Of a stretch of 16,982 bases of DNA, positions 13,597 through 16,982 are shown one piece after another. The notes below the pieces were generated by a model that did not search any database, had not been told where the DNA came from, and was given only the letters and a program-made list of their open reading frames with translations. Both the position numbers and the translations under genes were made by a program. The DNA lies in the NCBI GenBank assembly GCA_016215735.1, contig JACRIA010000018.1:1-16982 (forward strand), read 5' to 3'. Numbering within the stretch: the first letter of the stretch is position 1; each line of letters begins with the position of its first letter. This stretch comes from Candidatus Peregrinibacteria bacterium (GTDB lineage: Bacteria; Patescibacteriota; Gracilibacteria; UBA1369; UBA12463).

Positions 13597-15336
13597 ATGA
13601 ATAAGCTTCATCGCTTTCTGTCCCTCTTCACGGTTTCTTTCTTTGCTTTAAACGTGCTTTTTTCAGGGCTTGCCTACGCTGATTATAAAGGCGTTCTGGA
13701 CAGTTCTATTTATAAAGCGCTTGAAAAAAGAGGCGCGATTTCGAATAGCGCGAATTTTGACTCAGAAGCGCCCTGCAACCGAGCTGAATTTTATAAAATG
13801 GCTTTAGCTTCAGCTGGAATAAAAGTGGAAATCAACGATGCCGCAACTCCATTCACGGATATATTGCCATCAGCATGGTTCGCTCCTTATATAAAGAAAG
13901 CAATCGAAGCAAGCATCATTTCCCCCTCAGAAATCGGGCCTCTTTTTAAACCTTTTGAGCAAATTTCAAAAATTGAAGCGCTGAAAATTCTCTTGATAGC
14001 AAATAAAGTGCCCCTGCCAGCAACTGTCAAAAAAGAGGATATTAAATTTAATGATATTAAAAGTTATTTATCCTTAGCAAAATACGCTGTTGCAGCAACA
14101 AAATACGGACTTTTCAAAAATGAAATCCTGCTCAAGCCAAACAAACTTCTGCTCAAAAAAGACGCCGCGTATTTAATATATGAATTTATAAATAAGGGAG
14201 ACATTTTGCCTGTCACGCAGGAAATAACAATAAATATTCTTCCATCGTCAAGCGGATCAATCGCTGACACTGAAATCGGAAAACAATTCACGGAAAGCAC
14301 AAAATTCCAAATACTTCTCGACGTGCTGGACAAAATTGATACGAAATACGTGCACAAAGACAAAATCAATCTTGATGAAATGACTTACGGCGCAATAAAA
14401 GGATTGGTTGATAAACTCGATGATAAATACACGGTTTTTCAGGAACCGGCAAAAGCAACGACTTTCACTAAATCCCTCACAGGTGAATTTGACGGCATAG
14501 GGATTTCCATTGAAATGGTTGATGAAAAAATAGTTATTGTGACTCCTATAAAAGGAACTCCTGCCTCAGCAGCAGGAATTAAGCCCGGAGATATTATAGA
14601 CAAAGTAGACGACCAGTCAGTCGCAGGAAAAACGCTTGATGATGTTGTAAATATGATTCAAGGTTCGATTGATACAACAGTCAAATTAACAATTCTGCGT
14701 GATGGCAAAGCAATCAATTTTTCAATCAAAAGAGCACACATAAAAATTGACTCTGTTACTTACGAAACAAAAGCTAACAGCATTATATATATAGAAATAG
14801 CAAACTTTACGAATAACACTCCGCAGGAATTTCAAGACATACTCACAAAAGTTCTCAAAGAAAATCCAAAAGGATTTATCATTGATTTAAGAAATAATCC
14901 GGGTGGATTTCTTAATGCTGCGATCATGCTTCTAAACCATTTTGTTCCAAAAGATAAACTGCTGATGACAATGGAATCCGCAAACGGCAATAAAATTCCT
15001 TATATATCAAAAGGGCCGGCAGAACTTAGTTCATATCCAGTTTATGTTCTTATAAATAAAGGCTCGGCTTCTGCCTCTGAAATAATGGCTGCGGCAATAC
15101 GCGAATATGGAATCGGCAAATTAGTCGGCAAGCCGACATTCGGAAAAGGAACAGTGCAGGAATTGATAAATTACACAGACGGATCAATGCTGCGGCTTTC
15201 TGTCGCGAAATGGCTTACGCCGAACGGAAATGTAATAACGCCGGAAAATCCGCTGAAACCGGATTACGATGTTGAGAATCAGACAAATTTCGACGCACAG
15301 CTAATAAAAGCGATGGATTTGTTAAATGCTAAATGA
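13597..15336 (+). CDS. Secreted SLH-PDZ-S41 carboxyl-terminal processing protease
   Basis: A 579-residue serine protease of the CtpA/Prc type (MEROPS S41). Order: signal peptide (1-28, hydrophobic core FTVSFFALNVLFSGLAYA, likely cut after AYA); S-layer-homology-like repeats (about 35-200; FTDILPSAWFAPYIKKAIEA at 86-105 is a clear one), expected to bind a wall polymer or surface layer; an S41 N-terminal helical region (235-295); a PDZ domain (about 296-380, GIGISIEMVDEKIVI and AGIKPGDII); and the catalytic core with FIIDLRNNPGG (427-437), Ser492 in GSASASEI (489-496) and Lys517 in TFGKGTVQ. The Ser-Lys spacing of 25 equals that of E. coli Prc (S430/K455). TGA stop, closely followed by TAA. It is divergent from the FecR-domain gene, so joint expression at the surface is plausible. 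Confidence 0.93.
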   Translation: MNKLHRFLSLFTVSFFALNVLFSGLAYADYKGVLDSSIYKALEKRGAISNSANFDSEAPCNRAEFYKMALASAGIKVEINDAATPFTDILPSAWFAPYIKKAIEASIISPSEIGPLFKPFEQISKIEALKILLIANKVPLPATVKKEDIKFNDIKSYLSLAKYAVAATKYGLFKNEILLKPNKLLLKKDAAYLIYEFINKGDILPVTQEITINILPSSSGSIADTEIGKQFTESTKFQILLDVLDKIDTKYVHKDKINLDEMTYGAIKGLVDKLDDKYTVFQEPAKATTFTKSLTGEFDGIGISIEMVDEKIVIVTPIKGTPASAAGIKPGDIIDKVDDQSVAGKTLDDVVNMIQGSIDTTVKLTILRDGKAINFSIKRAHIKIDSVTYETKANSIIYIEIANFTNNTPQEFQDILTKVLKENPKGFIIDLRNNPGGFLNAAIMLLNHFVPKDKLLMTMESANGNKIPYISKGPAELSSYPVYVLINKGSASASEIMAAAIREYGIGKLVGKPTFGKGTVQELINYTDGSMLRLSVAKWLTPNGNVITPENPLKPDYDVENQTNFDAQLIKAMDLLNAK

Positions 15337-15337
15337 T

Positions 15338-15369
15338 AAAATTTAAAATTCAAATCAATTTAAAATTTT
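15338..15369. terminator. A+T-only hairpin after the protease gene, left flank of the four-helix gene
   Basis: AAAATTTAAAATT (15338-15350) pairs with AATTTAAAATTTT (15357-15369) at 12 of 13 positions around a CAAATC loop. It starts 2 nt after the protease stop and lies 7 nt from the end of the convergent four-helix gene, so it could end both transcripts. Its first 18 bases recur inverted at 15812-15829. Confidence 0.45.
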
Positions 15370-15376
15370 AAAAGCT

Positions 15377-15736
15377 TCAAACAGTAGGTTTTTTATTTCT
15401 ACTATGCAAATATATAGAACTGAAAATAAGGGTTAATTCTTTAGCTTCTTGCAATAATTTTTCTATTTCATTATTTAACGGCATAAGCGATTTTACAACT
15501 CGCAACCAATAAATCGTTTCTTTCGCTTCTTTCCGGCAAATACCAATTTTATATGTAAAATCTCGTCTAGATCCAGCATGATTGGCCTCGCAATAATTCG
15601 CCCCAATGCTTGTTCCAGAGCGTGTAAGTTGATCAGCTAATGACCTACGAATTGGATTAACGTAGATTTGTTCAGCAAATTTAACAATAGATACGGAAAA
15701 ATTGGTTGTTCTCTCTTCTAAATCATACTTTTTCAT
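15377..15736 (-). CDS. Four-helix-bundle protein, S23 (23S rRNA intervening-sequence) family
   Basis: A 119-residue helical protein of the family first found encoded in 23S rRNA intervening sequences. Family marks: a helix reading NFSVSIVKFAEQIYVNP (12-28), the ADQLTRSGTSIGANYCEAN segment (34-52), an FTYKIGICRKEAKETIYWL helix (60-78), and a last helix ending in LTLIFSSIYLHSR. Solved relatives form pentameric bundles with a basic surface, and nucleic-acid binding has been proposed; the true role is unknown. This copy is not inside an rRNA gene. It is bracketed by inverted copies of an A+T-only hairpin (15338-15369 and 15787-15841), which suggests a small insertable cassette. A TATATT (15753-15748) lies 11 nt before ATG 15736; no Shine-Dalgarno. 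Confidence 0.9.
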   Translation of the reverse strand: MKKYDLEERTTNFSVSIVKFAEQIYVNPIRRSLADQLTRSGTSIGANYCEANHAGSRRDFTYKIGICRKEAKETIYWLRVVKSLMPLNNEIEKLLQEAKELTLIFSSIYLHSRNKKPTV

Positions 15737-15786
15737 GCCAAAATCTTAATATATCCACATTAAAAATCTCTAAAATATTTCTGACA

Positions 15787-15841
15787 TTTAGAAATTTAAA
15801 ATTGATTTAAAATTTGAATTTTAAATTTTAAAATTTCTAAA
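15787..15841. terminator. Long A+T-only hairpin, end of the VirB4-like gene and right flank of the four-helix gene
   Basis: TTTAGAAATTT (15787-15797) and AAATTTCTAAA (15831-15841) are exact reverse complements, and the stem continues to about 17 bp with one bulge. It covers the TAG of the VirB4-like gene (15837-15839), so it is well placed as its terminator. The stretch 15812-15829 is the exact reverse complement of 15338-15355. Confidence 0.5.
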
Positions 15842-16982
15842 CTGCGGCTTTCTTCGCTTTCAAAATTTGCTCCGGATTCGTGGTGACAATCTTATCTTCT
15901 CCGTATGAAGCAATCACCTGTATCGCGGCGTGCTTGTTGCCGGCAAAGAAAAGTCCCTGGCCAACGCCACTATTTAGCAAAATATATTTCTCCCCTTCTG
16001 TTAAATTGAACGTTGCTCCGAGGATATCTACAGCTGCGGGCGCTTGTTTCAAAAGCAACTGCAAAGATGAGTTTGTGATAATCGGTTTTCCGTACGCGCT
16101 TTTCATGAAATCTTCAACATCCTGCGTAATCGTCGTGATGCCGAGCCAATATTTTCTCGCGCGCTTCACAAGACCAAGCAGAAATTTCGCGGAATCTTCG
16201 TGCTGCATCATTGACCACGCTTCATCAATAACAAGGGCTCTCTTTTTGAGCTCGCGTCTGATTTTGCTCCAGATGTAATTCAAAATTATGTACATTGCAA
16301 TCGGGCGCAAAGCATCATCCAAATCCCTTATACAGAAAACCATCATGCCTGTTGTTAAATCAACATTCGTCGGCTTGTTAAATATTCCGCCGTATGTACC
16401 GGTCGTGTATTTTTGCAGTCTCTGTGTGATACCTTGCGCTCCTTCTGTCGAACTAAGCGTTGAATACAAATCTTCCATTGTCGGAGGCTCTGTTTTTGAA
16501 GGATCAATTAATTCCATAGTAATTCCTTTTAGGCTATAGACATCGATTAATGCCTTATCTAAAATTCCTTCTTCTTCTGGCGTAAGATTTCCAAGCATAA
16601 TTTTCAATAAACCCAAAAGGCTTATAATATTTTGCCTTAAAATATCTCCGGGCTGGACATCTTCGTCAGGCATTGGCGGCGGCAGATCAAAAGGATTAAT
16701 GCGTCTGTCAGAATTGAGCGATAATTTAAGATAACTTCCGCCGACTGTCTGGCTAAGTGCCTCATATTCATTTTCAGGATCAATCACAAGGACATCAACG
16801 CCAAGCATCATTAAACGCAAAAGTTCAAGTTTCACTGCATAAGATTTGCCTGCGCCTGATTTTGCAAACACAACAGAATTCGCGTTTTCAAGAGAGAATC
16901 TATCAAAAAGAATCAAACTGTCATTATGGCGGTTGATGCCGTATAAAATTCCGTTGTCAGATGTAAGGCTTGTCGAAATAAA
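15837..16982 (-). CDS. VirB4/TraC-like type IV secretion ATPase (5' end beyond the window)
   Basis: The C-terminal 381 residues of a VirB4-family ATPase (COG3451-like), a membrane-associated motor of type IV secretion and conjugation systems. The frame is open to the window edge, beginning FISTSLTSDNGILYGINR; a TTG at 16916 is internal and is not a start. Visible: Walker A in AKSGAGKS (16865-16842) after NANSVVF, then VLVIDPENEYEAL, a Walker B reading RALVIDEAWSMM, a QLLLKQAP segment and the LLNSGVGQGLFFAGNKHAAIQV strand region near the end. These match the C-terminal motor half of VirB4; the missing part should hold the N-terminal domain. In Patescibacteria VirB4-like genes usually neighbour PrgI-like small membrane proteins and form a reduced apparatus; whether that holds here lies outside the window. 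Confidence 0.9.
   Translation of the reverse strand, partial: FISTSLTSDNGILYGINRHNDSLILFDRFSLENANSVVFAKSGAGKSYAVKLELLRLMMLGVDVLVIDPENEYEALSQTVGGSYLKLSLNSDRRINPFDLPPPMPDEDVQPGDILRQNIISLLGLLKIMLGNLTPEEEGILDKALIDVYSLKGITMELIDPSKTEPPTMEDLYSTLSSTEGAQGITQRLQKYTTGTYGGIFNKPTNVDLTTGMMVFCIRDLDDALRPIAMYIILNYIWSKIRRELKKRALVIDEAWSMMQHEDSAKFLLGLVKRARKYWLGITTITQDVEDFMKSAYGKPIITNSSLQLLLKQAPAAVDILGATFNLTEGEKYILLNSGVGQGLFFAGNKHAAIQVIASYGEDKIVTTNPEQILKAKKAAV

Noticed and set aside
15334..15336. UGA as a glycine codon (Gracilibacteria-type code)
   Set aside because: TGA is the natural end of both ctp and prmC: ctp is closely followed by a second stop and prmC by the prfA start. No conserved protein here needs TGA read through.
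15377..15736. A 23S rRNA intervening sequence
   Set aside because: The protein belongs to that family, but the neighbours are protein genes and no rRNA sequence is seen on either side.
16914..16916. Start codon of the VirB4-like gene at 16916
   Set aside because: The codon is TTG, only 18 codons before Walker A, and the frame stays open to the window end with family-like sequence (ILYGINR), so it is an internal Leu.

Overview
The window reads as a stretch of chromosome from a small-genome bacterium of the Patescibacteria (Candidate Phyla Radiation), most like the Parcubacteria side. This rests on inference from several traits: A+T-rich, tightly packed genes on both strands; near absence of Shine-Dalgarno sequences except before rpsU; TATAAT boxes lying so close to ATG codons that several messages look leaderless; a free-standing four-helix-bundle (S23-like) gene; an SLH-domain S41 protease; a FecR-domain surface protein; a VirB4-like ATPase; and heptad repeat tracts at a gene end. 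UGA ends prmC and ctp, so the recoded-UGA lineages (Gracilibacteria, Absconditabacteria) are unlikely. No rRNA, tRNA, CRISPR array or transposase was seen.

Layout. Bases 1-161 hold only short open ends and no gene I can defend. 162-2660 (+): a GT4 glycosyltransferase and radA, 3 nt apart, closed by a strong hairpin terminator. 2676-2993 (-): an unrecognised 105-residue protein with a good promoter. 3056-3859 (-) tatD and 3952-5421 (+) nadB diverge from a 92-bp gap holding two extended -10 promoters and a perfect 24-bp dyad between them. 5434-7403 (-): prfA and prmC, overlapping by 4 nt, the release factor and the enzyme that methylates its GGQ loop. 7449-7655 (-): rpsU. 7738-10950 (-): gyrB carrying a 434-residue in-frame intein with an HNH homing-endonuclease region. 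11062-13404 (-): a 780-residue FecR-domain protein, divergent from 13597-15336 (+), a secreted SLH-PDZ-S41 protease; the 192-bp gap holds back-to-back promoters and a structured leader. 15377-15736 (-): the four-helix-bundle gene, bracketed by related A+T-only hairpins. 15837-16982 (-): a VirB4/TraC-like ATPase, cut by the window edge.

How the parts relate. Most genes are housekeeping: DNA topology and repair (gyrB, radA), translation (rpsU, prfA, prmC), NAD precursor synthesis (nadB), nucleic-acid/metal hydrolase (tatD). The right third is cell-surface biology: a FecR-domain protein, a surface-anchored protease and a secretion ATPase. Over this lies a layer of small invasive sequence: the gyrB intein, a perfect palindrome read through in the glycosyltransferase, a G+C-rich insert in prmC, a small tandem repeat in tatD, heptad tracts ending the FecR-domain gene, and the hairpin-flanked four-helix cassette.
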